Part shown: positions 8,649 through 18,460 of the stretch, piece after piece
Numbering within the stretch: position 1 is the first letter of the stretch
Layout of the letters: the number at the start of each line of letters is the position of its first letter
NCBI RefSeq assembly: GCF_016615815.1
Contig: NZ_CP067112.1
Location: forward strand, 2,790,001-2,854,000
DNA from: Luteimonas sp. MC1572
Lineage (GTDB): Bacteria; Pseudomonadota; Gammaproteobacteria; Xanthomonadales; Xanthomonadaceae
DNA length: 64,000 bases
Direction of reading: 5' to 3'
Program-made: the position numbers and the translations under genes
The notes under the pieces: generated by a model
The model's input: only the letters and a program-made list of their open reading frames with translations
What the model was told of the DNA's origin: nothing
The model's database searches: none

Positions 8649-10460
8649 TCAGTGCTGCGAGCGCGGCGCGCGCGTGACCAGCTTCTTCAGGCCAAGGCCG
8701 ATGCGACCCAACAGCGATGCCGGCTCCGCCGCGGTGGGCTGCGGACGCGCGGCATGCGGCTGCGACTCCGGCTTCGCGCGCGGCGCACGAGGCGCCTGCT
8801 TCGCGCCGGCGCCAGCATGGGCCGGCGGCTGGGCCTGCGCCTGGCCACCCTGCTCCGCAGCGCCCTCGGCACTGTCGGCACCTTCGACCCGACGGCCGCC
8901 ACGGCGGCGACGACGCTTGCGCGGCGCGCGCTCGCCTTCGGCCGCTGGCACACCGGATGCAACCGCGGCTACGACCGGTGCGGCGGCTTCGACCGCGGCG
9001 GGCGTTGCCACGGCGACCTGGGCCGTGCCCGTCGCGGAAGCGTCAACGGTCGCCGCTGCAGGCGCGGCGCGCGGCGGACGCGGCGGGCGCGGCCCGCGCT
9101 CGCCGTCGGCACGCGGGCCACCACGGCCGCGTCCCGCACCAGCGGATCCGGGACCACCACTGCGGCCACCGCCACGTCGCGCATCCTCGGCGGCACGCTG
9201 CTCGCGCGCCTCGCGGAAGATCTCGCTGACGCTTTCACCTTCCTCGGGCACCAGCTCCACGCCTTCGCGCGGCTTGCGCGGCACCGGCGTCATCAGCTCG
9301 ACGGTCACGGGCTCCGACGGGATCTTTTGTTCGATGAAGGCCTCGATGTCCGGCAGGCCGATCGCATAGCGCTCGCAGGCGAAGCTGATCGCGTCGCCCT
9401 CCTCGCCCAGGCGCGCGGTGCGGCCGATGCGGTGCACGTAGTCCTCGGCATCGAACGGCAGGTCGTAGTTGTAGACGTACTTCACGCCGTCGATGTGCAG
9501 GCCGCGGGCGGCGACATCGGTGGCGACCAGGATCTCGAGCTGGCCGGCCTGGAACTTCTTCAGCAGGCTCTCGCGCTTCTTCTGCGGCACGTCGCCGGAC
9601 AGCACGCCGACGCGGTAGCCGGCACGCTCCAGCGAGCGCGCGACGCGCTCCACGAACGCCTTGGTGTTGACGAACACCATGGTGCGCGCGCCTTCCGAGC
9701 GCGACAGCAGGCCCAGCAGCAGCGGCAGCTTCTCTTCGTCGGACGGGTAGTAGAGCTTCTGGCGCACCTGCGCGGCGGTGATGAACTCCGACTCCACGAC
9801 CAGCTTCTGCGGCTCGTTCATGTGCTCGTAGGCCAGCTCCAGCACGCGGTGGCTGAGCGTGGCCGAGAACAGCAGGGTCTGGCGCTCGGTGCGCACCGGC
9901 ATGCGGCGCAGCAGGAAGCGGATGTCCTTGATGAAGCCGAGGTCGAACATGCGGTCGGCCTCGTCCAGCACGCAGACCTCGCAGGCGTGCAACGACACCA
10001 CCTTGTGCTGCTTGACGTAGTCGATCAGCCGGCCGGGGGTGGCGATGATGACGTCCACGCCCTCCTGCAGGATCTGGCGCTGCTTGTCGTAGTCGACGCC
10101 GCCGTAGACCAGCGCGAACTTCAGCCCCATCTCGGGACCGAACTTGAGCGCGTCCTTGTGGATCTGGATGGCCAGCTCGCGGGTCGGCGCCAGGATCAGC
10201 GCGCGCGGGTCCTCCGGCTTGCGGTCGGCGAGCGCCGGCCGCGTCAGCAGGCGGTTCATCACCGCCACCAGGAAGGCGAGGGTCTTGCCCGTGCCGGTCT
10301 GGGCCTGGCCGGCGACGTCGCCCCCGGGCAGCGCGACCGGAAGGGTCAGCGCCTGGATCGGCGTGAGGCGCGTGAAGCCCGCGGTCTCGAGGCCGGCAAG
10401 CAGCGACGGGTGCAGGTCGAAGGAGGAGAAGGTGAGGTCGGTAAGTGGCTTGTCGGACAT
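8649..10460 (-). CDS. rhlB: DEAD-box ATP-dependent RNA helicase RhlB with long disordered tail
   Basis: RNA unwinding enzyme, usually a degradosome partner. The 603-residue protein has a full two-domain helicase core in its first ~390 residues: Q-motif, motif [19 protein letters not shown] in [13 protein letters not shown], and the C-terminal HRIGRTAR motif. Beyond that comes a ~200-residue tail unlike E. coli RhlB (421 aa in total): Arg/Gly-rich, then Ala/Pro-rich, with a [10 protein letters not shown] basic patch. That tail is probably disordered and RNA-binding. It is divergent from trxA. RhlE would be the main alternative; the core and the linkage to trxA-rho favour RhlB. Confidence 0.9.
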   Translation of the reverse strand: MSDKPLTDLTFSSFDLHPSLLAGLETAGFTRLTPIQALTLPVALPGGDVAGQAQTGTGKTLAFLVAVMNRLLTRPALADRKPEDPRALILAPTRELAIQIHKDALKFGPEMGLKFALVYGGVDYDKQRQILQEGVDVIIATPGRLIDYVKQHKVVSLHACEVCVLDEADRMFDLGFIKDIRFLLRRMPVRTERQTLLFSATLSHRVLELAYEHMNEPQKLVVESEFITAAQVRQKLYYPSDEEKLPLLLGLLSRSEGARTMVFVNTKAFVERVARSLERAGYRVGVLSGDVPQKKRESLLKKFQAGQLEILVATDVAARGLHIDGVKYVYNYDLPFDAEDYVHRIGRTARLGEEGDAISFACERYAIGLPDIEAFIEQKIPSEPVTVELMTPVPRKPREGVELVPEEGESVSEIFREAREQRAAEDARRGGGRSGGPGSAGAGRGRGGPRADGERGPRPPRPPRAAPAAATVDASATGTAQVAVATPAAVEAAAPVVAAVASGVPAAEGERAPRKRRRRRGGRRVEGADSAEGAAEQGGQAQAQPPAHAGAGAKQAPRAPRAKPESQPHAARPQPTAAEPASLLGRIGLGLKKLVTRAPRSQH

Positions 10461-10660
10461 TCGTCAGGGAGTCTGCGCGGCGGGCGCGCTTGCGTGGAAG
10501 GCGGCAGCCAAGCAGACTGCCCTCGATGAACCGGAGCGGGTACCCGGCCCCGGGGCGGCCCTTGTTCTGGCCGCGGATTCCCCCAGTCTAGCACCACAAA
10601 TGCCGCCGCCATCGCCGCCATCAGGCCGGCCCGCGGCCACCCCCCATGCAGGAGAAAGCA

Positions 10661-10987
10661 GTGAGCGACCACGTCATCCATGCCAGCGACGCCGATTTCG
10701 ACGCCACCGTCCTCGCCTCCGCCGAGCCGGTGCTGGTCGACTTCTGGGCGCCCTGGTGCGGCCCATGCAAGATGATCGCCCCGGCGCTCGACGAGCTGGC
10801 CGATACCTATGCGGGCCGGGCGAAGGTCGTGAAGATCGACATCGACCAGAACCGCGCCACGGCCATGAAGTACCACGTGCGCTCCATCCCCATGCTGCTG
10901 CTGTTCAAGGGCGGCCAGGTGCAGGACACGCAGATCGGCGCGGTCGGCAAGCCGCAGCTCGCGCAGATGATCGAAAAGGCACTCTGA
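10661..10987 (+). CDS. trxA: Thioredoxin 1
   Basis: Cytoplasmic dithiol-disulfide oxidoreductase supplying reducing power to ribonucleotide reductase, PAPS reductase and others. 108 residues; the active site is WCGPCK in the block FWAPWCGPCKM, and the cis-Pro loop SIPM is present. I chose the GTG at 10661 because AGGAG lies six bases before it and it gives the standard thioredoxin N-terminus; an ATG at 10646 would have the ribosome-binding site inside the gene. The gene precedes rho, the same order as in E. coli, with a strong hairpin between them. Confidence 0.96.
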   Translation: MSDHVIHASDADFDATVLASAEPVLVDFWAPWCGPCKMIAPALDELADTYAGRAKVVKIDIDQNRATAMKYHVRSIPMLLLFKGGQVQDTQIGAVGKPQLAQMIEKAL

Positions 10988-10993
10988 GGCGCC

Positions 10994-11026
10994 GCACCCC
11001 CGCTTGCCGTCATGGCGCGGGGGTGC
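10994..11026 (+). terminator. Hairpin between trxA and rho (terminator or rho-leader attenuator)
   Basis: A perfect 10-bp stem (GCACCCCCGC / GCGGGGGTGC) with a 13-base loop begins six bases after the trxA stop, followed by only a short T-run (TAGTTTCC). It could end trxA transcripts or partially attenuate read-through into rho, whose expression is autogenously controlled in E. coli. Confidence 0.5.
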
Positions 11027-11139
11027 TAGTTTCCGTAACGCACCGGCGCGAGACAGGCGCCGCACCCATCTGCTAGACCCCATCTCATCAACTCACGCCG
11101 CCCGTCCCGGGCGCGCTCGCAGCAAGCGAGGATTCCCAC

Positions 11140-12942
11140 TTGTCCGACACTCCATCCGATTCCGGCGACAGCGCCGTGAAGCGCGTGCGCAAGCCGCGCG
11201 TCGTCAAGGCCACGGCCGCCGACTCCCCCTCTTCCGATACGTCCGCGCCGCAGGCTGCACCGCGCGCCGAGGCGCCGCTCCAGGCGACCGGCGTCAGCCA
11301 GCCGTCGCTGCCCATGCCGCCACCGGCACCAGCGCCCGCACCACCGCAGCCCGCCAGCACTGAAGGCGCTCACGGCCGGCATGGCGGACAAAACCAGGGT
11401 CAGGGCCAGCAGAACCAGAACCAGAACCAGAACCAGGGCCAGGGACAGGGCCAGGGCGGCCAGGGCGGCGGTCATGACGACGACGACCAGGGCTCCGACG
11501 GCGGAAGCCGCCAGCAGCATGGCGGCCAGCACGGGCAGGGCCAGGGCCAGGGCAACCGGCGCGACCGCAACCGCAACCGCCGCGACCGGCCGCGCCAGCG
11601 TGATGACGGGCTGCCCCAGGACAACGGCAACGACCAGGCCAACCGCCTGCCGCCGCCGAACATGCCGGAAGGCTTCCCGCAGTACTCGCTCTCCGACCTC
11701 AAGCGCATGCCGGCGCAGAAGCTGCTCGACATCGCCGAGCAGCTGAACATCCACGAAGGCGTGGCGCGCGCGCGCAAGCAGGACGTGATCTTCGCCCTGC
11801 TGAAGGTGCTGACCCGCCACGGCGAAGGCGTCGTCGCCGACGGCGTACTGGAAATCCTGCCCGACGGCTTCGGCTTCCTGCGCGCGGCCGAGGCGAGCTA
11901 CCTCGCCGGCCCGGACGACACCTATATCTCGCCCAGCCAGATCCGCCGCTTCAACCTGCGTACCGGAGACCATCTGAGTGGCCGCATCCGCTGGCCCAAG
12001 GACGGCGAACGCTACTTCGCGCTGAACGTGGTCGACACCATCAACGGCGAGCCGCTGGAAGCGTCGAAGAACAAGGTGCTGTTCGAGAACCTGACGCCGC
12101 TGTTCCCGCGCAAGAAGTTCAAGCTCGAGCGCGGCGATGGCAGCAGCGAGGACATCGCCGGCCGCATCCTCGACCTTATGGCCCCGCAGGGCAAGGGCCA
12201 GCGCGCGCTGATCGTGTCGCCGCCGAAGGCCGGCAAGACGATGATGATGCAGCAGATCGCCAGCGCCATCACCTACAACCATCCCGACGTGCACATGATC
12301 GTGCTGCTCATCGACGAGCGGCCCGAGGAAGTGACCGAGATGCAGCGCAGCGTGCGCGGCGAAGTGATCAGCTCGACGTTCGACGAGCCGGCCGCGCGCC
12401 ACGTGCAGGTCGCCGAGATGGTGATCGAGCGCGCCAAGCGCCTGGTCGAGCACAAGAAGGACGTGGTGATCCTGCTCGACTCGATCACCCGCCTGGCGCG
12501 CGCGTACAACAACGTGGTGCCCAGCTCGGGCAAGGTGCTCACCGGCGGCGTCGACGCCAACGCCCTGCACCGCCCGAAGCGCTTCTTCGGCGCCGCGCGC
12601 AACGTCGAGGAAGGCGGCTCGCTCACCATCATCGCCACCGCGCTGGTCGACACCGGCAGCGCGATGGACAAGGTGATCTACGAGGAGTTCAAGGGCACCG
12701 GCAACTCCGAAGTGCACCTCGACCGCCGCATCACCGAGAAGCGCGTCTACCCGGCGATCAACGTCAACCAGTCCGGCACGCGCCGCGAGGACTACCTCAT
12801 CGAGCCCGAGCTGCTGCAGAAGATCTGGATCCTGCGCAAGCTGCTGCACCCGATGGACGAGATCGCGGCAATGGAGTTCCTGCTCGACAAGATGAAGACC
12901 ACCAAGTCCAACGACGAGTTCTTCTCTTCGATGAAGCGCTGA
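11140..12942 (+). CDS. rho: Transcription termination factor Rho with long low-complexity N-terminal extension
   Basis: Hexameric RNA-dependent ATPase/translocase that ends transcription. The 600-residue protein starts at TTG (GAGG upstream at good spacing). The conserved Rho N-terminal helical domain begins only near residue 182 (YSLSDLK), then the cold-shock RNA-binding fold, then the RecA-like motor with Walker A PKAGKT, Walker B and Q/R loops. The first ~181 residues have no counterpart in E. coli Rho (419 aa): a basic start, a Pro/Ala block, a Gln/Asn/Gly block (residues ~85-110), an Asp run and an Arg/Asn/Asp-rich block. Such insertions in other Rho proteins bind RNA or drive condensation; that is family knowledge, not shown here. 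Confidence 0.96.
   Translation: MSDTPSDSGDSAVKRVRKPRVVKATAADSPSSDTSAPQAAPRAEAPLQATGVSQPSLPMPPPAPAPAPPQPASTEGAHGRHGGQNQGQGQQNQNQNQNQGQGQGQGGQGGGHDDDDQGSDGGSRQQHGGQHGQGQGQGNRRDRNRNRRDRPRQRDDGLPQDNGNDQANRLPPPNMPEGFPQYSLSDLKRMPAQKLLDIAEQLNIHEGVARARKQDVIFALLKVLTRHGEGVVADGVLEILPDGFGFLRAAEASYLAGPDDTYISPSQIRRFNLRTGDHLSGRIRWPKDGERYFALNVVDTINGEPLEASKNKVLFENLTPLFPRKKFKLERGDGSSEDIAGRILDLMAPQGKGQRALIVSPPKAGKTMMMQQIASAITYNHPDVHMIVLLIDERPEEVTEMQRSVRGEVISSTFDEPAARHVQVAEMVIERAKRLVEHKKDVVILLDSITRLARAYNNVVPSSGKVLTGGVDANALHRPKRFFGAARNVEEGGSLTIIATALVDTGSAMDKVIYEEFKGTGNSEVHLDRRITEKRVYPAINVNQSGTRREDYLIEPELLQKIWILRKLLHPMDEIAAMEFLLDKMKTTKSNDEFFSSMKR
11395..11475 (+). repeat. Hexanucleotide low-complexity repeat inside rho
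   Basis: Four exact CAGAAC units run from 11410 to 11433 and grade into GGCCAG/GGACAG units, encoding alternating Gln-Asn and Gln-Gly residues. A shorter GGCCAG patch recurs near 11535-11552. Such runs are prone to copy-number change by slippage. Confidence 0.85.
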
Positions 12943-12967
12943 ACCGCACGCGGTCGACGCAAGACAG

Positions 12968-12993
12968 AAAGGCCCCGCGCGAGCGGGGCCTTT
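12968..12993 (+). terminator. Rho-independent terminator after rho
   Basis: The stem AAAGGCCCCGC / GCGGGGCCTTT with a GCGA loop is followed by TCCTGTT. It lies 25 bases past the rho stop. Confidence 0.85.
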
Positions 12994-13078
12994 CCTGTTC
13001 CAGCAGCCGGCGCGTTGACGTGGGCCGGCACCGATGCGCGATACTCGGCCGCACAGGGATCGACAACCGGGGTATCGC

Positions 13079-15148
13079 ATGTCCAAGGGACTGTTCCGCG
13101 CTTCCATCGTCGCCGCCATCCTGCTCGCCTGGAGTACCGCCGCAGACGCCAGCCGGTTCGGCCGCGACGGCTTCTCCGGCAACCCCGGCACCAACAACGG
13201 CGCCACCTGCACCGCCTGCCATGCCCCCGGCGCAGCACTGCCCACGGTCACGATCAGCGGCCCGCAGACCCTGGATGCCAACACGATCGCCGAGTACACG
13301 GTGACCATCGCAGGCGGCCCCGGCGTCACCGGTGGTGTCGGCGTGTCGTCCTCGCGTGCCGCCGGCAGCTTCGAGGCGGTCGGCAGCGACGTGCATGTGG
13401 TCGGTACCGAGCTCTCGCATACCCAACCGAAGGCCTTCGCCGCGGGCGCGGTGAGCTTCAGTTTCCGCTGGCGCGCGCCGGCCTGGAACGGCCCCATCAC
13501 CCTGTACGCCGCCGGCAACTCGAGCAACGGCCAGCTGAGCCTGCTCGGCGACGGCATCGGCACCAGACAACTCACCGTCACCGTGCAGAACGGCAGTGCC
13601 GAGCCGCCACCGCCGCAGCCCCCGCCGCCGGCGGCCGCCTCGCTTGCGATCTTCGCCACCGGCCTCTCGCAGCCGGTGGTGATCACCCACGCCGGCGACG
13701 CGCGGCTGTTCGTCGCCGAGCAGCCGGGCCGCATCCGCGTGATCGACAACGGAGTGGTGCTGCCCACGCCGTTCCTCGACATCACCGCGCGCGTCGATGA
13801 CGCAGGCAACGAGCAGGGCCTGCTCGGCCTCGCCTTCCACCCGGACTACGCCAGCAACGGCTACTTCTACGTCAACTACATCTTCGACCCGCCGGCCAGC
13901 ACCCTGGACCGCACGCGCATCTCGCGCTTCACGGTGGGCGCCAACGCCAACGTCGCCGACCCGGCCTCCGAAGTGGTGCTGATGGAGTTCGAGCAGCCCT
14001 ACAGCAACCACAACGGCGGCGACCTGCAGTTCGGGCCCGACGGCTACCTGTACATCGCGTCCGGCGACGGCGGCAGCGGCGGCGATCCGCAGAACAACGC
14101 GCAGAACCCGGGTCGCCCGCTGGGCAAGCTGCTGCGCATCGACGTGGATGGCGGCGGCGGCGCGCCCGACTGCAACCTGGTGGCGGCCAACCACTACGGC
14201 ATCCCGCCTGGCAACGCGTACACCGATGGCGATGGTGGTGCGGGCTGCGACGAGATCTTCGCCCTGGGCCTGCGCAACCCGTGGCGCATCGCCTTCGACG
14301 CGGTCACCGGCAACCTGTGGATCGCCGACGTCGGCCAGAGTGCGCGCGAGGAGATCAACTTCGTGCCGGCGGGCACCGCCGCGGGGCTGAACTTCGGCTG
14401 GCGCTGCTATGAGGGCGACCAGCCGTACAACACCGCCGGCTGCAACGGTGCCTACTTCGCGCCGCTGGTCACCACTTCACATTCGGCCGGCAACTGCTCG
14501 ATCACCGGCGGGCGCGTGTATCGCGGCGGCGCGTCGCCGGCGCTCGCCGGGCGCTATTTCTTCACCGACTACTGCAACACCGCGATCCGCACCGTGACCT
14601 TCGTCAACGGCCTGCCGGTGGTGGAGAGCCCGATTCCGGCGGGCGCGGTTGGCCAGCCTGTCGCGTTCGGCGAGGACGTGTTCGGCGAGCTGTACGTCGC
14701 CAGCCTGACCGGCACGGTCTATCGCATCGTCGGCGCGGGCGACACGCCGCCGTCGCAGGTCACCACGCTCTCCAACCAGTGCCTGCATGCGCCCGGCACC
14801 GGCCTCGCGGGCGGCACGAAGATCGGCGCGTGGCCCTGCAACGGCAGCGCCGCGCAGCGCTGGGTGCTGCGCGCCGATGGGTCGCTGCTGAACCCGGCGT
14901 CCGGCGGCTGCGTGGACGTGCCCAACGGCGACACGCGCCCCGGCGCGGTGCAGCTGCGGCTCAGTGCCTGCAACGGTCAGGCGGCGCAGCGCTTCGCCAC
15001 GACCGCCGCGAACGAACTGCGTGGCGTCGGCGGCCTGTGCATGGACCAGTCACGCAAGGTGCGCCGCCGCGTGCAGATGTACACCTGCGACGGCAGCGAC
15101 CACCAGGTCTGGTTCTTCGCACCTTCGCCGGCGCGCGCCGCGCGCTGA
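13079..15148 (+). CDS. Secreted glucose/sorbosone-dehydrogenase-like protein with N-terminal CxxCH domain and C-terminal ricin-type lectin
   Basis: 689 residues in several modules. A signal peptide (residues 1-~24) is followed by a single heme-type motif CTACH (Cys44, Cys47, His48) and a beta-rich domain resembling the Reeler-like domains of CxxCH secreted proteins (to ~175). A Pro-rich linker leads to a six-bladed PQQ-dependent sugar dehydrogenase (GSDH) propeller (~200-565, with HNGGDLQFGPDGYLY and GLRNPWR blocks). The last ~120 residues resemble a ricin-B trefoil with paired cysteines and QRW motifs. It probably oxidises a sugar in the periplasm or outside the cell while bound to a glycan. 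The order is unusual but modules are individually clear; substrate unknown. Confidence 0.82.
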   Translation: MSKGLFRASIVAAILLAWSTAADASRFGRDGFSGNPGTNNGATCTACHAPGAALPTVTISGPQTLDANTIAEYTVTIAGGPGVTGGVGVSSSRAAGSFEAVGSDVHVVGTELSHTQPKAFAAGAVSFSFRWRAPAWNGPITLYAAGNSSNGQLSLLGDGIGTRQLTVTVQNGSAEPPPPQPPPPAAASLAIFATGLSQPVVITHAGDARLFVAEQPGRIRVIDNGVVLPTPFLDITARVDDAGNEQGLLGLAFHPDYASNGYFYVNYIFDPPASTLDRTRISRFTVGANANVADPASEVVLMEFEQPYSNHNGGDLQFGPDGYLYIASGDGGSGGDPQNNAQNPGRPLGKLLRIDVDGGGGAPDCNLVAANHYGIPPGNAYTDGDGGAGCDEIFALGLRNPWRIAFDAVTGNLWIADVGQSAREEINFVPAGTAAGLNFGWRCYEGDQPYNTAGCNGAYFAPLVTTSHSAGNCSITGGRVYRGGASPALAGRYFFTDYCNTAIRTVTFVNGLPVVESPIPAGAVGQPVAFGEDVFGELYVASLTGTVYRIVGAGDTPPSQVTTLSNQCLHAPGTGLAGGTKIGAWPCNGSAAQRWVLRADGSLLNPASGGCVDVPNGDTRPGAVQLRLSACNGQAAQRFATTAANELRGVGGLCMDQSRKVRRRVQMYTCDGSDHQVWFFAPSPARAAR

Positions 15149-15172
15149 GCTCGGACGCGGGCGCCGGCTGGA

Positions 15173-18100
15173 TCAGCGCGGCTCCCGCAGGAACCGCGCC
15201 ATCGACACGCCCGTGGTCGGTGGCGCGAACTCGGCGGCCACGTCCACGAAGCCGCGCATGACCGCGATCTCGCGCGGGGTGCGGTTGAGGGCATCGCGCA
15301 GGTCGGGATCGCAGCCTGCGCGCAGCAGGTGGTGGGCCAGGCGCAACAGGCCGTGCAGCGCGGCCAGGTGCAGCGGCCCGAAGCCGCGCGGATCCTGGGC
15401 ATCCAGCTCGGCGTCTTCATCAAGCAGGCGGTCGACGGCGGGCAGCACCACGTCCTCGTCGCAGGCGGTCCCCGGCTCGGCGCGCGCGCCGAGCAGCAGC
15501 AGCAGCGGAGTCACGCCGCCCGCGGCACGGGCACCGGGCTCGGCGCCGGCCAGCAGCAGGGTGTCGAACAGCGCCAGCAGGCGCGGCCGGTCGCGGGCCG
15601 TGAACCCGAACAGCGCCGCGCAGTGCAGCGGCGTGAGGCCCTGCGCGTCGGCGGCCTGGATGTTGGCGCCGGCCGCCAGCAGGCGCGCACAGATGTCGGG
15701 CAGGCCCAGCGCCGAGGCGAGCATCAGCACGGTGACCTCGCCGGGCAGGCGCTGCTCGAGGCCAACGCGCGCGTCGAGCAGCCGCTCGACGATGTCGCCG
15801 TGGCGCATGCTGACCGCGGCCGACAGCGGCGTGGCGCCGGTGTGCGCGGCGCATTGCGGGTCGGCACCGCGTTCCAGCAGGAGTTCGAGGGTGGTGGCGT
15901 GGCCGCCGCCGGCGGCACGCAGCAGTGCGCTGCAACCCTGCGCGTCGGCGGTGTCGACCGCGAAGCCGAGGTCGAGCAGGCGACGCACCGCGTCGTGGTC
16001 GCCGACCATGGCGGCGGCCGGCAGGTCACCGGCACGCAGCGGACGGCCGGGCAGCGGCCAGCCGCGCCAGTCGAGCCAGTCGGCGAGATCGCGCCGCCCG
16101 GCCGAAAGCGCGACGCCGAGCGGCGTCTGCCCGTCGGCGGCGCGCACTTCGGGCGATGCCCCGCCCTTCACCAGCAGCTTCAGCGCCGGCTCGCGCGCCA
16201 GCGCAGCGGCGATGTGCAGCGCGGTCATGCCATGGGCATCGCGCAGGTCGAGGTCGATGCCGGCAGTGACCAGGCGCTCCAGCATGCGCATCCACCCCAG
16301 GCGCACCGCGAGGGCCGGGGCATGGTCGCCCTCCGGCGACGGCGCGAACACGTCTACGCCCTGGTCGACGAGTTCGAGCGCGAACTGCTCCAGTCCGCGA
16401 CCGGCCTGGTCGCTGCGCGCGCAGGCGCCGAGGAATCGCGCCAGGCCGCCGGCCCCCGCCACCGAGGCGCCGCCGCGCAACAGCGCCTGCAGCGCCTGCA
16501 GTGCGTCGGGGCCGCGCGCCAGCAGGCGCATGGCCACGGTGTCACCGCCGTCGACGCGCACGTCGGGGTCGGCACCACGCGCCAGCAGCCAGTCGATGCG
16601 CTCGACCGAAAGGGGGGCGTCGTCGTCGACCAGCAGCTCGCCCAGCTCGGCCGCGGTGACCAGCTGCAGCAGCGGTTCAAGCTGGTCGTAGCGCGCTTCG
16701 CGCAGCTGCCCGCGCAGCACCACGAGCGGCGCACGGTCGACCGGCACGCCGGGGTCGTCGGGATCGTCACCGAACACGCTGGCCGGCAACGGGTGCGCGG
16801 GATCGACCGCCGCCACCAGTGCCCAGCGGCCCGCGGCCGCGGCATGGTCGATCGCGCGCTTGCCGCCACCGTCCACGGCGTCGGTGGCCACGCCCAGCTC
16901 CAGCAGCCGCTTCACCAGCGCGGGCGATGCCGGCTCGGCGAGGCAGGCGAGGTGCAGGGCGCTGCGACCCTCGCTGTCGATGGCGTGCACGTCGGCGCGC
17001 GTGGCCAGCAGTTCGAACGCGGCGATGCCGCCGCCGCGCGCGGCGTCGAGCAGCGGCGTGCGGCCCTGGGCATCGCGGGCATCGATCGCGGCGTGGGCCT
17101 CGATCAGCGCGGTGACGATCTCCGCATGCCCGGCCAGCGCCGCTTCGTGCAATGCGCTGCGGCCGCCGGCATCGCGCGCGTCGACCTTGGCCTTGTGCTT
17201 GAGCAGCAGGGTGACGCCGGCGATATCGTCATCCTCGCCACCGGCGGCGGCGAGCAGCGCCGGCGTGCCGCCGGCCGGCTCCGGCCTGGCGCCGCGCTCG
17301 AGCAGGAAGCGCGCCAGACGCCAGTTGCCGCTGGCGCAGGCGATGCCGAGCGGGGTGACGCCGTCGTTGTTGAGCACGTCGACTTCGGCCGCGGCGTCGC
17401 GCAGCAGTGCGGCCACGCCGGGATCGGAGCTGCGCGCGGCGTGGTGCAGCGGCGTGTTGCCGTCGCGGTCGACGGCACGCGGATCGGCGCCGTTGGCCAG
17501 CAATGTCGTGACCGCATCCGGCCGGCCGTGCCAGCTGTCGCGGGTGGCCGCGAGCAGCGGGGTGACGCCGGCGTGTGAGGCGTTGAGCTCCACGCCGCCG
17601 GCGATCAGCGCGCGCAGCAGGCGCAGGTCCGGGAGCACGGCGGCGAGTACCGGCAGCGAGCGCTGGTCGCGCTCGTCGGCCGGCGGAAGCGCGCGCGGAT
17701 CGCAGCCGGCTTCGAGCAGCACCAGCGCGCGATCGACACGGCCGCTGCGGGCCGCGGCGTACAGCGCGGCCACGGGATCGCCAGCGCCGTCATCGAGGGC
17801 CACGGCCGGACCGTCCGGCTCCGGCATGTCCACCACGTCCAGCGCCACCATGTCCGGGGCGCCCGCGCGCTGCAGCGCCCAGTGCAGCGCCGGCCAGCTT
17901 ACCGCCGCCAACGCGACCAGCAGCCAGCGTGCGTTGCCCGCCACCAGGCCCGGCCAGCCCAGCGCCAGGCCGAGCGCGAGGATCGCGGCGATCGCCAGCG
18001 CCACGCGCAGCCCGGCCCAGCTCGAGCCGTCGCGGTCGTCCAGCGTGCGCCAGTGGGCGGCGAGCGTGCCGCCGCCGTCGCGCTCGGCGGCGTGCCACAG

Positions 18101-18460
18101 CGGCCACAGCCGCCACAGCGCAATGACCCCGAGGCCCGCGGTCGCGCTCAGCGCCAGCGCGGCGCCCAGCGACGCGCCACCGCTCGCCAGCAGCGCCGAC
18201 AGCGGCCAGCCGACCAGCAGCGCCGTGGCGCCCATGGCCAGCGCCCACAGCAACAGCAGGGCAAGCAGGTCGCGGCGCAGGCCGGTCGTATCGACCGCTG
18301 CGTGCGTGCCGCGCCAAAGGCGCACGCCGAGCGCGATCAGCGGCTGCGCCAGCCACGCCGCGGGCACGGCAATCGCCGCGACCACGGTGGCGGCCGTGAG
18401 CAGGAGTCCGGCGCCGAGGACGAGACCAGCGCGCGGCTGCAGGCGTGGCGACTCAGGCAT
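15173..18460 (-). CDS. Large membrane-anchored ankyrin-repeat protein
   Basis: 1095 residues. The first ~215 residues hold about six hydrophobic segments in two or three clusters, anchoring the protein in the inner membrane. The rest is a long array of ankyrin repeats, with recurring TPLHxAA, GADP and LLxxGA motifs from ~residue 230 to the C-terminus, some degenerate in the middle. The repeat domain is probably cytoplasmic and used for protein binding. It overlaps the upstream ycgL-like gene by 8 bases, so the two are co-translated, and it converges on the dehydrogenase gene with a 24-base gap. Related proteins occur in xanthomonads, but I know no established function. Confidence 0.85.
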   Translation of the reverse strand: MPESPRLQPRAGLVLGAGLLLTAATVVAAIAVPAAWLAQPLIALGVRLWRGTHAAVDTTGLRRDLLALLLLWALAMGATALLVGWPLSALLASGGASLGAALALSATAGLGVIALWRLWPLWHAAERDGGGTLAAHWRTLDDRDGSSWAGLRVALAIAAILALGLALGWPGLVAGNARWLLVALAAVSWPALHWALQRAGAPDMVALDVVDMPEPDGPAVALDDGAGDPVAALYAAARSGRVDRALVLLEAGCDPRALPPADERDQRSLPVLAAVLPDLRLLRALIAGGVELNASHAGVTPLLAATRDSWHGRPDAVTTLLANGADPRAVDRDGNTPLHHAARSSDPGVAALLRDAAAEVDVLNNDGVTPLGIACASGNWRLARFLLERGARPEPAGGTPALLAAAGGEDDDIAGVTLLLKHKAKVDARDAGGRSALHEAALAGHAEIVTALIEAHAAIDARDAQGRTPLLDAARGGGIAAFELLATRADVHAIDSEGRSALHLACLAEPASPALVKRLLELGVATDAVDGGGKRAIDHAAAAGRWALVAAVDPAHPLPASVFGDDPDDPGVPVDRAPLVVLRGQLREARYDQLEPLLQLVTAAELGELLVDDDAPLSVERIDWLLARGADPDVRVDGGDTVAMRLLARGPDALQALQALLRGGASVAGAGGLARFLGACARSDQAGRGLEQFALELVDQGVDVFAPSPEGDHAPALAVRLGWMRMLERLVTAGIDLDLRDAHGMTALHIAAALAREPALKLLVKGGASPEVRAADGQTPLGVALSAGRRDLADWLDWRGWPLPGRPLRAGDLPAAAMVGDHDAVRRLLDLGFAVDTADAQGCSALLRAAGGGHATTLELLLERGADPQCAAHTGATPLSAAVSMRHGDIVERLLDARVGLEQRLPGEVTVLMLASALGLPDICARLLAAGANIQAADAQGLTPLHCAALFGFTARDRPRLLALFDTLLLAGAEPGARAAGGVTPLLLLLGARAEPGTACDEDVVLPAVDRLLDEDAELDAQDPRGFGPLHLAALHGLLRLAHHLLRAGCDPDLRDALNRTPREIAVMRGFVDVAAEFAPPTTGVSMARFLREPR

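Noticed and set aside
8580..10529. Long open frame on the + strand antisense to rhlB (about 650 codons)
   Set aside because: It mirrors the helicase gene in a GC-rich genome; the translation is His/Arg/Gln-rich with no domain, signal or ribosome-binding site. The opposite strand has a complete DEAD-box helicase.
11395..11475. Direct repeats considered as a CRISPR array or VNTR locus outside genes
   Set aside because: The repeats are 6 bases, contiguous, in frame within rho and encode Gln/Asn/Gly; there are no spacers.
15329..17578. Long + strand open frame antisense to the ankyrin gene
   Set aside because: Periodic Arg/Gln/Gly-rich translation reflects the ankyrin repeats read backwards; no independent coding evidence.
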